Below are positions 1 to 13,125 of a stretch of 64,000 bases of DNA, in pieces. The number at the start of each line of letters is the position of its first letter. Position 1 is the first letter of the stretch. The position numbers and the translations under genes were made by a program. The notes beneath the pieces are model-generated. The model was not told the origin of the DNA. It made no database searches and was given only the letters and a program-made list of their open reading frames with translations. The stretch is from the NCBI RefSeq assembly GCF_002775205.1, contig NC_036445.1:3430802-3494801 (forward strand). The letters are read 5' to 3'. The stretch is from Xiphophorus maculatus. Taxonomy: Eukaryota; Chordata; Actinopteri; Cyprinodontiformes; Poeciliidae.

Positions 1-1452
1 CAGCAAAATACTTATCTCCTCCAGGGGATGACGCATTGCATAACAATACGCCTGACACTAAAACTCTTGAGTGGAATTAAATATAAGTGTGAGCAGAAAT
101 TTCTGGCAAGACTTAATTAAGTTGTTGTGTTTTCTCTGATGAATTGTCTTGCTTCGGTTACTTTCAGCTCCGAAGGTGTTGCTTTTTACGCTACACAGAG
201 ATGAGTGACAGAAAAAGAGCTGTAATTCTCAGCTGCATCATTCCTCCTTTAATGTAGCAACAAACAGGCATCTAAAATTATTTATTTTTTAAAACAATAC
301 AAAAATTGTGGGGGGAAAGAGGATTTATTAGGATGTACTGACCTTTACCCCATTTTCTTAAGCTACAACCACCGGTTTTGTTGTTCATCTCCATAATGTG
401 TTTGATACGTGACATAATATATTGCTTAATTACCACATTAGTAATTTTACAAAGTCTAAGCAGAACAAAATTCACCATGTGGTGGATTAGTGACCTGGTT
501 TATTGATAATGATAACTTTGGTATCAGCACAATTTAAAATGTCTGAAAATATTTCTAATCTGCTTTTATCTATTTCAAGTTCTGATAAAGTAAAGAAATC
601 TAAATTTCAGTGTGGAAAATTTGGGAATCTATTTGTTATTGTGAAATCTACAACTTATATCTAAAACATTTAAATGACGGATAGAAGACATAAAGTCCAA
701 CTTTGTAAACAAAGATAATTGTAATTTGGTTTTTACAGTATGTGATGACCCTTTTCAAATAAATAAACTTCAGTGAAACTTGTCATTCTTAGAAGTCATA
801 TAATTACTAAATAGGGTCCACCTGTGTGTAATTTAATCTCTATAAATCTAACTATTCTGTAAAGGCTGCTAGAGTACATTAGTAGCAAACATTATAAATA
901 CAGAGAAACCCAAAAGTCAGATGAGAGATGAAGTTTTGTGATGATTTAAAGCAGGATTTCATTAGGAAGCAAACATACAGACTAATTTGACCTAAAACTG
1001 TTTGTGGCAAGACTTAAAAAGTCGTCTTTATAGAGACTTTGTAAAAAAGTGAAATCTGTTGATCCAGATGAAGAACAAAATTCCAATTAATTACGTTGCC
1101 AGATTTTTTAATTAGGGTTTGCAATGTGTCAGAGTAAATACCAGCTTATCATGAGATTCAGTTTCATGCATGAGCACTCATGAGGTACTTTGAGTTAACA
1201 GATTTAGGGTAATGATGGGCTGAACCTGATTATCCATATGCAGGTTTCCTGCTGTATATAACCAAATCTTTATTTTATCCCATTCAAACATTCTCAAAGG
1301 TAAATTAGCATGGTTTTCAATTTGTCAGATCTTAGTGCTGAGAGTGTTGAAAGTCCAGGGTTTCTTTCTTCCACCTAGCATATCTTCTTGTATGAATTGT
1401 TGTCATTACCATATAAATGATGCCTCAAAACTTGTTTGTTTTTTAATTCCAG
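1..1452. other. Non-coding, probable intron of the gene ending at 1692
   Basis: AT-rich sequence with no convincing coding exon. It ends in a pyrimidine-rich stretch and a CAG acceptor at 1450-1452, so it is probably the last intron of the plus-strand gene whose terminal exon follows. Short open frames here have no recognisable protein content. Confidence 0.55.
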
Positions 1453-1692
1453 GATCCGGTGAAGACCGTGGAAGAGACAGTTGCTCGTAAAGGACCCGAT
1501 GTGCCGAGGAACAGCGAACAAAAGATTATTACCACTGCTGCAGACTTAACCATGATATTGCCCCCACCTCCACCTCCGATACCCCCACGCCCCGCCTCCC
1601 GCTCTCCCCCAATACCCCCTCGACTTCCATCCTTCACAGAGTACTTCAGCATGCAAAGCGGCGGTGGAGGAGGCTTTGGGACGAAGGCATGA
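1453..1692 (+). CDS. Terminal coding exon of an unrecognised gene, proline-rich C-terminus
   Basis: After the acceptor at 1451-1452 only one frame stays open. It begins DPVKTVEETVARKG and runs 79 codons to TGA at 1690-1692. The middle holds six consecutive prolines followed by two close PPIPPR motifs (in PPIPPRP and PPIPPRL), which are class II SH3 ligands of the PxxPxR type. The tail is FTEYFSMQSGGGGGFGTKA. The acidic/basic start and low-complexity proline and glycine runs look like the disordered C-terminus of a larger signalling or cytoskeletal protein. The other exons lie left of the window. I could not assign a family; the antisense frame is also open because of the same CCN/GGN runs. 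The exon is well supported by splice site, frame and motifs; the identity is unknown. Confidence 0.6.
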   Translation, partial: DPVKTVEETVARKGPDVPRNSEQKIITTAADLTMILPPPPPPIPPRPASRSPPIPPRLPSFTEYFSMQSGGGGGFGTKA

Positions 1693-4600
1693 AGTGGATG
1701 AGAAAGCGGCAAAGACTGTGGCAGAAAGGATGAAGGCTACAGACAGAATTTACAAAGCTGGTGGGAGAGGAAAGGGTCATCCTAAATAACAGAAGAATTA
1801 TAGATGAAGGGACATACATGAGAAGTCATCACAAAAGTAAATCCCTAAATGGTCCTTTTAACTTGGAAATGGAAATGACCTGTATGGAGAAGCTAGGGGG
1901 GGATGGCTAAGAGGCAAATGCTGAGGATGTAAAAGAATAAAGAAGCAATAAATATTTGATGCTGACCAGTTGAAGGCACACGGGAGAGAGATGACAAAGT
2001 GGATGTAGCCAGAGCAATAGAATGATAGCTGTGCACAATGTGGAAATGAACAAAATTCTTGAAATACTTTTATTCAAAAATTCATGAGGATTTGATGGTG
2101 TGCCTGGAGGAGTTTGTAAATAGCTAAAACTGTTGAGAGCAACAATTATGTATAGTTTTATTTCAAAATACGAGATTAATTCATGTTTTCTTTCCCCTGA
2201 ACATGACATTCCAGTTGGTGCTTCGACCACAGAGAAATCCCATGCCATTATGTTTAAAATTCATAAAAAAAAAAATAAAAATAAGCTTTTTTATGTTTAA
2301 GACATTTTTGATAAAAACTTAGATATATTTATGGTATATGGAGTTTGTTGTGTTTATTTATATTCTTACTGTATAAGCCTTCATTGGAGCTGGTTTTTCT
2401 GGATCAATATACTGATGTGTAACTGTAAATTGTCACATTTAGTCTGGGCACCCCGAAGTACAGTACTTGTAAAACATGCATGTTTGTGTTGTATTTTCTG
2501 TCCGAAAAGCAGATATATGTGCTCTGTGTGACCATAGAATATTCGCTTATTGTGTGTGTTGAAATCCACACTTCTGTAAATACATACAATAGGCTGCAAA
2601 ATGTTATTTTTTTTAACAAAACCTTTGTTAATTGCTATTCAAATCAAAGCTGTCTTGCAGTATTTTTAACCTAAAAGTAGAAGTAGGCATGGGCTGGTAT
2701 GATATTCTGAGTTCTGGTAACTTTAAGATAAAAACCACAGTTTCACAACATATTTTGAAATGTTTAAACTTAATATTTAACATTAGACCGCCTGCAATCA
2801 GAGATTCATGGATCATTTCTGATTTTGTAAACATCCAACATGCTGTTAATAACTTTTAGCATATTTCACATTTTCTGAATAATTGCAACAGTATTAAAAA
2901 TGTACTTGTTTTTGCAATTTTGCCATGATCAGGTATGTAGAGTAAGGAGGTAATGTTTCTCTGTTACTTTTAAAACTAAACCATAATTTCTGAGCTGATA
3001 TTTTGAGAGATCTTTAGTCACCTTTATTAATATTTAGCATGGTTAGGATTGGTAACCATTAATAACTGAAAACACTGATTGTACTCTCCAATTTGTAGCT
3101 TTGCAATTTCACACGCCAATGTCATAACCATCTACCAAACAATTGCATCTTTTTCTTTAGGCTGTTAAATAACTTTGTAGCTTTGATCATTTGTGGAGAT
3201 GAATGGTTATAAAAAGATGTGAAATACCAGTTCTTAAACTTCCTTACCAAAGAGTGTTGTTACACCACTGGTCAGCAAAAGATAATTTTTTTCTCAGGCT
3301 GTTCAATAATCTCAGCCGGTTTAGCTGAAAATCATCCGTGTCTCATCAGACGACTTGTCTGTTCATGTCTATTTAAAACATTTTCTAATTGTTTTCATTT
3401 TAAAAACTGATCCAAAACTGCGTTTACCACTGATGCTAGACAACCTAATACACTACTTCTCATAGCTCTGATAGCATATTTCTTTTGAAATTATCTTATG
3501 CATATAAAGAGGGTGAATAGTTTATCAATAACATTCACAATGTGAAGTATTATTAAGTGACTATTTAACCTTGTTAAAATCTTGAACAAATTGTCATAAG
3601 TTAGTTACAGTATTGTTCAGCACATCCTTTCTTCGGTTTGTCAATTAGAGCAGCTTAAATATACATAATGGATTTGAAGATGGTACTTTTCACAATAATA
3701 ATAAAGCCAAATACCTGCCCATGCCTAGTAAAATATTATTTATACTGGGCTGTTTTTAGTTAGTTTCACTGGCGTGCAGAATATCCCTGATTTTAACTGT
3801 CATGTCTGTGTTTGTGGATGTTGGTGAATATACTGATGCTATACAGCACAAGGATAGGGTGATGCTGAAGTTAGTCACAATTTCAACTTTATTTGGTTAA
3901 TTCTTCTTGTAAAGACTTCCATCAAAATGGGAATTCTGTGATTTTAAAAACAGTGATGCCTTTGCATGTTTTGGTAATTGGATTTCCAAAAAACAAACAA
4001 AACAAATATCAGGAATGACTAATATTAAGTGATTTGATTTTAATATTAAGACAGCATATTAAATTGAAATACAAGCCGTTTTTTGTCTTGCGTAATAAAA
4101 AAGTGGTTGAGCAGAAATTTAACTTTAATTTTATATGATTCATATTTAAATTCTAAGATATTCAAAATTGACCAGTTTACTTTGCACTCCTAGTCAACCA
4201 ACCAATTCTGTGATGGTTGCATGTTGTGATACTTGGAGGTTCTGGTCCTTCTGTCCACTTCAAACATATCTTCTGTATATATTTTTTACTATTTGGACAA
4301 GAATACGTCAAATCTTCTTTAATTTGTGACATAATATCTTCTGTTTTTCTTTGCTGATTATTTAAATTATTTTAACGTAGAGGAGGACATTTAAATGCCT
4401 GCTCATCTGGTTTTAACTACAAAACAATAGAAGGTTGTATTTCACTTTTATATGTTTTATTTTAAAACTAAAATCAAATAACCTCCTGTTTTTTGTTGCT
4501 GTTCTTTTCAATTCTTGGTTTCATATCCAAATACTAAAACAAGCATAAACCCAACAGGCTGTTTCTCTCTTCAGTGTTTTAAAGAAGGAACTTTATTCTC

Positions 4601-7159
4601 ACCCCTGTCTTGTATCAGAACCATAAATCATTACATTTGTTGGCTTTTTACACCTTAATGATTAAGCTGTACAAAAAGCTGAACAAATATTCATTAATTT
4701 TTTATCCCCATATATTGGGGGGGGAAAAAAGTCTTGTAGAAGAAGCAGTGAAAGCAGCAACATAACTGTACATTTTGTCTGTCCTGCATGGAGCACTTTA
4801 ATGTTCCTGGTCTTGGTCTGTTTATTTGTGCGGCTCCATCTTATTGGACTGCTTTAAAAACCTGTATTCACACTTCATGGAGAATTATTCCTACCTGTAA
4901 ATACGGACTGAAACAGTTTTTCAGACATTTTTGGGAATAATTCGTGCTTTGTTGGAAACAAATTCGGTGGTTTTATCTTGAATTAGAGAAACTGCTGTGC
5001 TCAGCTTCGAGCCGTCAGATTAATCAGTGGCTAACTTGTTGTCATGGAGTACCAATGTTAGGACTGTGGTGTGTAACCTGTAGGAGTGTTTCCAGAAGTG
5101 TAACTTTGTGAAACTGACAGATACTTGAATTAGAATACTAATTGTTGCTTCTGAATATGTCTGGTTTGTATTTGGCATGTCTGCCACTTTGTCTGCTGTT
5201 GCCATGACTTGACTGAACAGACACAGAGAGACGGGGAGAGGCGTACTGATATCGGAACATTGCTTAAGCTTCGACAATGCTCATGTTTGATTTGTCATAA
5301 AGTGTTGTGAAGAAAGAACTCGAAGAAGAGATTTTGTGTGTGCATGACGAAGAACAGCACAGCTTGTAGGCTACTCAGAGCAATCTGGTTAAGAGCACAT
5401 CACAAAAGCACCATTCAGATGCATTTTAATGGTGTCAAATAATATTAATTATAAAGATGCTGTACATATATCCTTTTTCTCAAAATAACTAATTAAAATA
5501 TGGTTTTATTTAAAGCATTGTCTGGCTGTTTTATTTGCTTGCTGTGTTGATTTGTGAGCCTGTGGCGTCCCAGTGAGGAACCAGGGCACGAGTCCAAACA
5601 CTAAATCTGATATTTGTGTATCGTGTTTGGGATTTGTTCTCACTATGAGGGTCAATTAAAGTAAAACGCTCTGGGGACGGTTTCCAGCCTGGTCCTGATC
5701 TGAAGCGTGCAGACCTAAATGTTTTACCACCATTACCAATATGTTGATCTGTCTAATTGAACTGTCCAAAGCTATTACTGAGCTTTCAGCGAATGTTTTG
5801 CAATTCGATTTTTATTTTCTTTCTGTTGTGATTCAGTCTAAATTCACATTTGAAAGACTTCCTTTAACCTCTTTTTTCCGTTTATAGGGAAAATATAGGG
5901 AAAATGAGAACATTTAAATTAGGGATGTTCAAATTATGGCTCTGGGGCTGTTTGTGTTCTGCAGAATTGTTTTAAATCAGCCACATTGGAGGCTTTTCAA
6001 GCATGACAGACCTGATTAAGGTCATGCCCCAAAATCACAACCAGTCAAAACTCCTTATTTTTCATTTATTCAGAGGTGAACTTCATTCTATTCTTCACAA
6101 ACCAACACACTTCAACCACCAGGTTTGTGTAGCTTGTTGATCCTTTGCTAAAATGCTTTTGGTTTTATGTCAGATAATAATGTGATGCACATCAGTGAAT
6201 GGAATATTTTCTGAAAGGTCTTGTGGACCATCAAGATGTTCTTTTTGATATTGACCTGATATGGTTCTTTGTGTTCATTTCTAACTCTTCCATAGACGGG
6301 ATTTGTGCTAAATCTTTTTGTCCTTCAATCAGGAACGCTGACCTTAACTGAGGTAAATAAGACCTGCAGATCTGAAATACAACAAAAAAATATGCACAAC
6401 ATGAGCCTTTAGGAACCGAACACTGCTGCAAATTCACTGATAGGAAATTATTTTTGACATTCACTTACAGCAGGAATTAAGATTTCAGGAGCGACTAAAA
6501 AAATAATGTCAGGTGAAGCAAGTAAGAAAAGGCTAGACGTGTCTTAATGCATAAACTTAAAGCTTTTAAGACTGGAAGAACATTTATTACATCACTCAAC
6601 TTTTAACTCAACTATTTTCATAACTTTATTTTACTCATTGGGAAACACATATTTGAATTTTGCGTGACGGTTTTGTGGTTTCACTCATGTTCAACCTTTA
6701 TGAAGGGAGCAGAATTTGTTGTCCACAGCCCACATTCCCTGTTTTACAACTCATTAGCAGAATCGTCTGTTTAACTGTTCAAATCTCATCAGATTATTTT
6801 GTGCATAATTGTGTTTTAAAGAGGTTCAGACACATTTCATTAGAATTCAATAACCTTTTCATGCAACAGTTTACAGCAGGCAGTTTCATTGATTTTCTTT
6901 TTTTTCAGCTCAGATTTAACAGATGCCTATGCAGCAGCAGTTTTCATCTTCTTTAGAAGATCCATGACCAGAACCTGCATTCATTTAAACTCAAACACTG
7001 AAGACATAACACAAACCTGGAACTTTAGTTTGGAAAATCAAACTTTACTATCACACAATTAGATATATTATTTTACAGATCAGTTCTTGTTTTCAGATCA
7101 CGTGAAGACTTGTATTAAGGCTCTTTCTGCAACATGAGAAATCAAAAACATTGGAGTGT
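1693..7159. other. 3' UTR / intergenic AT-rich DNA
   Basis: No supported coding exon. The first part is probably 3' UTR of the preceding gene; AATAAA-type hexamers occur (for example at 3700-3705), but I cannot choose the used one. Frames of 60-98 codons scattered here are uninterrupted AT-rich sequence without splice or family support. Confidence 0.5.
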
Positions 7160-9479
7160 TTAGGCTTCAGCGGCCAACACTCTTGCCCTCTCCTCTCTGT
7201 AGCCTTTGAGGAGCTGGTTGATGAGATTCAGTTCATTCTCCTTCTTCACAGGATAAAGAGGTGGAAACGGGTTGCCTTTGTACTCCAACACGGCCATCTG
7301 GGCTCTGTCCAGGTTCTCTCTGTTGGGGATCCGGGCCATCTGCGTGTAGCCAGTTGAATGGTTTTCAAAACGCGGAGCGAGGACTTTAAAGAGCTTCGGG
7401 ACGAGATCCTTTTCCTGGAGAGAGGGAGCAGGAGGTAAACTTCAAACAAACTACTCTCCATTACGCAGCTTTTACCTTCACAAGGACGAAGAGAGCCGCA
7501 AACACGCACCGTGAGCCAAAAACTGGCCATTTTCATCGCCTTCTCATCTGTGTCTCCTTTCTTGGCATAGTCGATCAGCTGGGAAGATGAAACAAAAAAT
7601 ATCCACAGTCAGAAGGACTTAACGTGTAAGAGAATTCAGATTGTGCTGCATGATTACATTTACAAACAGGTAGCAGAGTAAGGTTCGACCAGACTTCAGG
7701 AGAATATGCAGGATTACTAGAAAGCTTTACTAAAGCCTGAAACTAGGCTTAAACATATGGAGAAAACCCGGTAGGCTTAGCTGAGCTACAGGTGAGGGCC
7801 AAATTTTATAATTTGACTTCTCAATACATAACTGACATATTTTAATAACTGTAGATATTTAACAAGTTTCCCGGTTTAATTTAAATTTAAAATATAGATG
7901 AGCAACTTGTCTATTGGTGCCGCTGTCTATTGGGATCTTTGAAAAAAATCAACTCATCAGTATCTGCTGAACAGTCAGTGAATTATTTGAATAGATGTAT
8001 GAAAAACAAAACAAAGCATTATATTTTTAGACACTTAAATATATACAATGTTGCTCTTTTCTAAAGAGATATTGTTTTCTCAGCAGACAATATAGCATAT
8101 ATTATAAAACAACTCTGTAATAAAAAAGCTATTTCACTGAAAATTAGACACAGGGGAGCCTTAACCTTTCGTTCGGTTGATCACACGTTTCGTCTAAGGA
8201 ATGAAAATAGCTGATAGTTGTCGGATTCAGAGCTGTGTGATCTGTTTATTGATGACATGAGGATTATAGAGAGAAATCTGTGGAGAAGGACATTAGCAGC
8301 ATCAGCAGCAAAGAGGATGGATACATGTTCAAATATCCCCGGGGCAAAAAAGGGGTTTGGAGTTTAGGCCTATGCAGGAGCTCCACCTTCTGGGTCTGCT
8401 TTAAGCTCAGTGGTGAGAAATGTTGCAGAGATTTCACTAAGTCTAGCAGAAACAGAAACCACCTTCAGTAGGCAGAAGTCTTCCAGAGATCATTGACGAG
8501 ATCAGCGTCACACCATCACTGGTGTTTGCATCTGTTAGCAATTTGTGTCAAACTGAAATCAAAGTGCTGTGCATTAAACACACCGAGCAGAAATCGTAAA
8601 AAGGACCTGTAGAGTGTTTTAAGCTCTTTATATGTTTCTACTATATGATGTTTCTTCATGGGAAAAACTATCTAAATAGCAGCATTTAGCATTTATAATC
8701 TGACAAAAATAAGACAATGTTACCCCTATACTGATGAAACCAGCAGTTTACATCATTGATATAAAAAGATATGTAACTTTTGGTTAAATCAAATAAACGC
8801 TTCCCATTTTATGTCAGAGTTTAATGAAACTATGTCTATTTGCTAAATGCCAGAATTTGGTATAATTGCTTTTTAAACTGTACGACTTGGGTCAGACATT
8901 TTTGGTTATTCTTCCCTTCCACAAAGTATTAAAATGTAATTATTTCAAAAATACCATTAAGCGGATTTAAATGAACAAGAATACGAAACTTTTAGTCTAA
9001 TTTATTGTCAGTAAGAAAAAGAGTTGAGTCTAACTCATGGCTTCAATTGTACATAGATAATCTGCAACTTTAAATAACTGAAAAAATAAAAATAAAGGCG
9101 TACATGAAAACTAACAAACAATTTTCCATCTTTTTAGGAAACCGTATATTTTAGAATGTGGAATTTGGGAACATTCAAGCTTGTAAGAGATAATAATTTT
9201 AACCCAATTTGCTTGTGAGCTCCAGAGAAACGGGTCAGAGTTGCAATGAGCCAGTGTTTCTGTCCGATCAGGAGAACCGGGCCTCGCCCTGCCAGCCTTC
9301 CTCACCTTCTCGGCGTAGAAGCGGACTTCATCGGCTCTGACCTTCGTGGTTTCTATCCTCTCATGCCGGACCAGTCCAGTCAGGATGTTCCGGAGCATGT
9401 GGATCCGGGACTCCGGGCCCAAGCCGATCCTCCTGGCCACCCGGCCGTGGGAGATCAGCATCTGCAGCGTGAGGCGCAT
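7160..9479 (-). CDS. mrpl17: Mitochondrial large-subunit ribosomal protein L17 (bL17m)
   Basis: Three exons on the minus strand: 9479-9306, 7578-7510 and 7414-7160, with GT-AG introns and a joined length of 498 nt (165 aa). The product is the mitochondrial bL17 protein of the 39S subunit. Exon 1 gives ISHGRV, the family signature [19 protein letters not shown] and RHERIETT; exon 2 gives [10 protein letters not shown] and MASFWLT; exon 3 gives [27 protein letters not shown] and [11 protein letters not shown]. The human protein is about 175 aa, so this is full length. I chose the start at 9479 (MRLTLQM) because the family begins MRL; an in-frame ATG 24 nt upstream would add MRWNPRNA. The short extension could be a longer targeting sequence. 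The first intron is 1.7 kb. Identity is secure. Confidence 0.95.
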
Positions 9480-9850
9480 CGCGTTGCGTGGGTTCCACCT
9501 CACTAAGAGCCTCCGCGTTAAACAAAGATAATCTATAAAAAATAACGATAAACAACGCAGTTAATAGAGCGAGCGAAGTGCTGCGTCAGTCTGACTTTTA
9601 CGGAAAAAGAGGGGATATTAAGATGAAAAAATATCTCAGTTTGCTCTACGGTAACTTTACTGTCTTTGACATTGTGCGTCGGCGAGAGTGTCCGACCTGC
9701 TCACGAAACTAGGAAACAACAGTTCCGCTGGACCATAGAAATAAGCATATTATAGCCGACGTTTACTTTTCAAATAAATGAATAAATAAATGAATAAAAA
9801 ATTTGAAATAGAATGCATATCCACTTATATGTGTGGATAGTTTATTATGT
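9480..9850. promoter_or_regulatory. mrpl17 5' flank / probable promoter
   Basis: The stretch just upstream of mrpl17 is richer in CpG than its surroundings around 9560-9740, as expected for a TATA-less housekeeping promoter. No TATA box is visible. The transcription start is not defined by the sequence. Confidence 0.4.
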
Positions 9851-10190
9851 TCCTAAGCACTGTTGACTTGCAGCAAGAAGGTCCTGGGTTCGATTCCCGG
9901 CCAGGGGTCTTTCTGCACGGAGTTTGCATGTTCTCCCTGTGCATGCGTGGGTTCTCTCCGGGTACTCCGGCTATTTTTGGACCTGACAGTCCAAAAATAT
10001 GACTGTCAGGTAAATTGGTCTCTCCAAATTCTCTCTAGGTGTGAGTGTGTGGAGTGTGTGTGTGCATAGTTGTTGGTCCAGTCTGTCTCTGTGTTGCCCT
10101 GCGACAGACTGGCGACCTGTCCAGGGTGTACCCCGCCTTTCGCCCAGAACGTTAGCTGGAGATAGGTGTATTTTCCTACATCTATTGAAT
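9850..10190 (+). repeat. SINE-like teleost interspersed repeat with tRNA-type B box
   Basis: The head contains GTCCTGGGTTCGATTCCCGG, a good RNA polymerase III B box. It is followed by the conserved body 'GAGTTTGCATGTTCTCCCTG', 'GGGTTCTCTCCGGGTACTCC', a TG-rich segment and 'GGCGACCTGTCCAGGGTGTA'. The same body recurs in minus orientation at 55.42-55.74 kb and 62.75-63.21 kb, and a piece occurs at 21.98 kb. The family is abundant in teleosts; I do not give a database name. Confidence 0.75.
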
Positions 10191-11528
10191 ACATTGTGCA
10201 ACTAAATTACATTATTATTTAGTAAAATATAATATTGCACAGTTAATAGCAGCAGAGTACGAATTTACCACTCATATCCATGCTTGATGAAAACAAATAA
10301 AAAAACAAAATAAAAACCAGTTGCTTATTTTCTGTCTCAGCATGAACACTGGGGTGAATTTTCTACATGAATCCTGAACTCCTAAGAAACAGCTCCCTGC
10401 TGATCTGCTTTGCACAACTGCTTATTCCCCAGGTAAGGGTTCTGGAGAACAAAGACATCCTATGTAAGTGATTGGGATACATTTTAAATAAATGGTGTAT
10501 TTAAATTTCAAAGGCAGACTCTAAGCCCTGACAGGATTCTTGCTTCATTCGACATTCAGCAGGGAAGCATAACATCAACATTTTTCTCAGTTGATATATT
10601 TCTAATAATACTATGGAGATGGAATTCACATCAGGTGCCTGTAGCAATCCTACCTCCTCCCCTCCCTTGACTCCAATGATAGCAAAAAAACAAACAAACA
10701 TATATTTGTCTATTCTAGAAGTTTTACTTTTTCCTCTAAAAGTAAGTGTTGTAGTGGTGTAGAACTGTTGTTAAAAGCTCTCCTTAGCACATCCTCAGAT
10801 CCTAGTCATAAAGCCCCTGATGCATCTTTTCATTCATTCAGTCTTCAATTATTTGGAATGTGCTAGTGCTATAACATGAAAAACAGCCCCCACCACAATG
10901 GTCCCTCCTCCAAAATCTGCTGTTGGTGTGGTGTGTTTAGGGTGATGCACTGTGCCATTTCTTTTCCAAACAAAATGCATGTAATGACACCCAAAAACTT
11001 GTGCTTTTCTCTCACTGGACCAGGCAAAACTCAGTATTTTTGGGATTGTCCAAGTGTAGTACATCAAGAAATATGAAATGAGCGTGTCCTTTCAGAAAAA
11101 GAAAAGCATTGATATGTGAAGTTTTATATATAATAAATGATGTGTCACATTTTAAAATTAAATGACAAACCATAAGTTTAAGCTCACAAACCGCCACACA
11201 ATGACAGTTGTTGAAATCGTACTCTTTTCTAGGGCTGCAAGAACAAAATGGCATCCTTGTATTTCTACAGCCCTGGAGTTCTAGGAGCTTATTCTAGATA
11301 TATCATTTGAGCAGAACATTGTTCTTGAATTATAAAGTGGGTGTGCTGCAATTGGAGCAAATTATAAAAATGTCCTATGCACATTTTGGACTTTAGTTCT
11401 TGTCAACTATGCCAGTGAAATTTTTGTTCTTGAAGCCATAAGAAATTTCTCTGTTTGTGTGAGTATGCACAGACCTGAAGTCTTTATAAAAGTACCGTAA
11501 AACAAAACATAAAGAAAGTCAAAGAAAG
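10191..11528. other. Intergenic, no feature recognised
   Basis: AT-rich sequence between the SINE and the trypsin cluster. No exon, RNA gene or clear repeat was recognised on either strand. Confidence 0.45.
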
Positions 11529-11534
11529 TTTATT
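11529..11534 (-). terminator. Poly(A) signal of trypsin gene 1
   Basis: TTTATT on the plus strand reads AATAAA on the minus strand, 125 nt beyond the stop codon of the trypsinogen gene at 11659-12970. Confidence 0.6.
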
Positions 11535-11658
11535 GTTCATTTTTGTATTATTTTGCAAGAATCTGACTCCTTCATGATAAAAAATGTTGCAAAATCTCCT
11601 TATCGATAGCATATTAGAAGAAATGAAGCAGTGTCAGATGGCTGTGGAAGGATCCAGT

Positions 11659-12970
<1,312 letters not shown>

Positions 12971-13125
12971 GGTTGCTGAGTGATCTTGTTGATGAGAGAA
13001 CTTCGTCTGGAGTCCTGGTTTATATAGGAAGGTGGTTTGAGCTTTTCTTATGAGGAAACCTCCCACTGTTATCTGTGACCAACCAGCTTCCAGAACAAAA
13101 CCACTGAATGTTGGAAAAACAAACA
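12971..13125 (-). promoter_or_regulatory. Promoter of trypsin gene 1 with TATA box
   Basis: The plus-strand TTATATA at 13020-13026 reads TATATAA on the coding strand, about 50 nt upstream of the ATG. The following ~100 bp is nearly identical to the same region of gene 2 (17342-17496). It includes the block CTTCCAGAACAAAACCACTG. Identity ends near 13125, which marks the duplicated promoter's edge. Confidence 0.65.

Noticed and set aside
1443-1712. 89-codon minus-strand glycine-rich frame
   Set aside because: It is the antisense of the proline-rich terminal exon; the plus-strand frame has the splice acceptor and a stop in the expected place.
9863-9910. Possible tRNA gene because of a good B box (GGTTCGATTCC)
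   Set aside because: The sequence continues into the body of a SINE-like family, repeated elsewhere in the window, and does not fold into a complete tRNA cloverleaf by eye.
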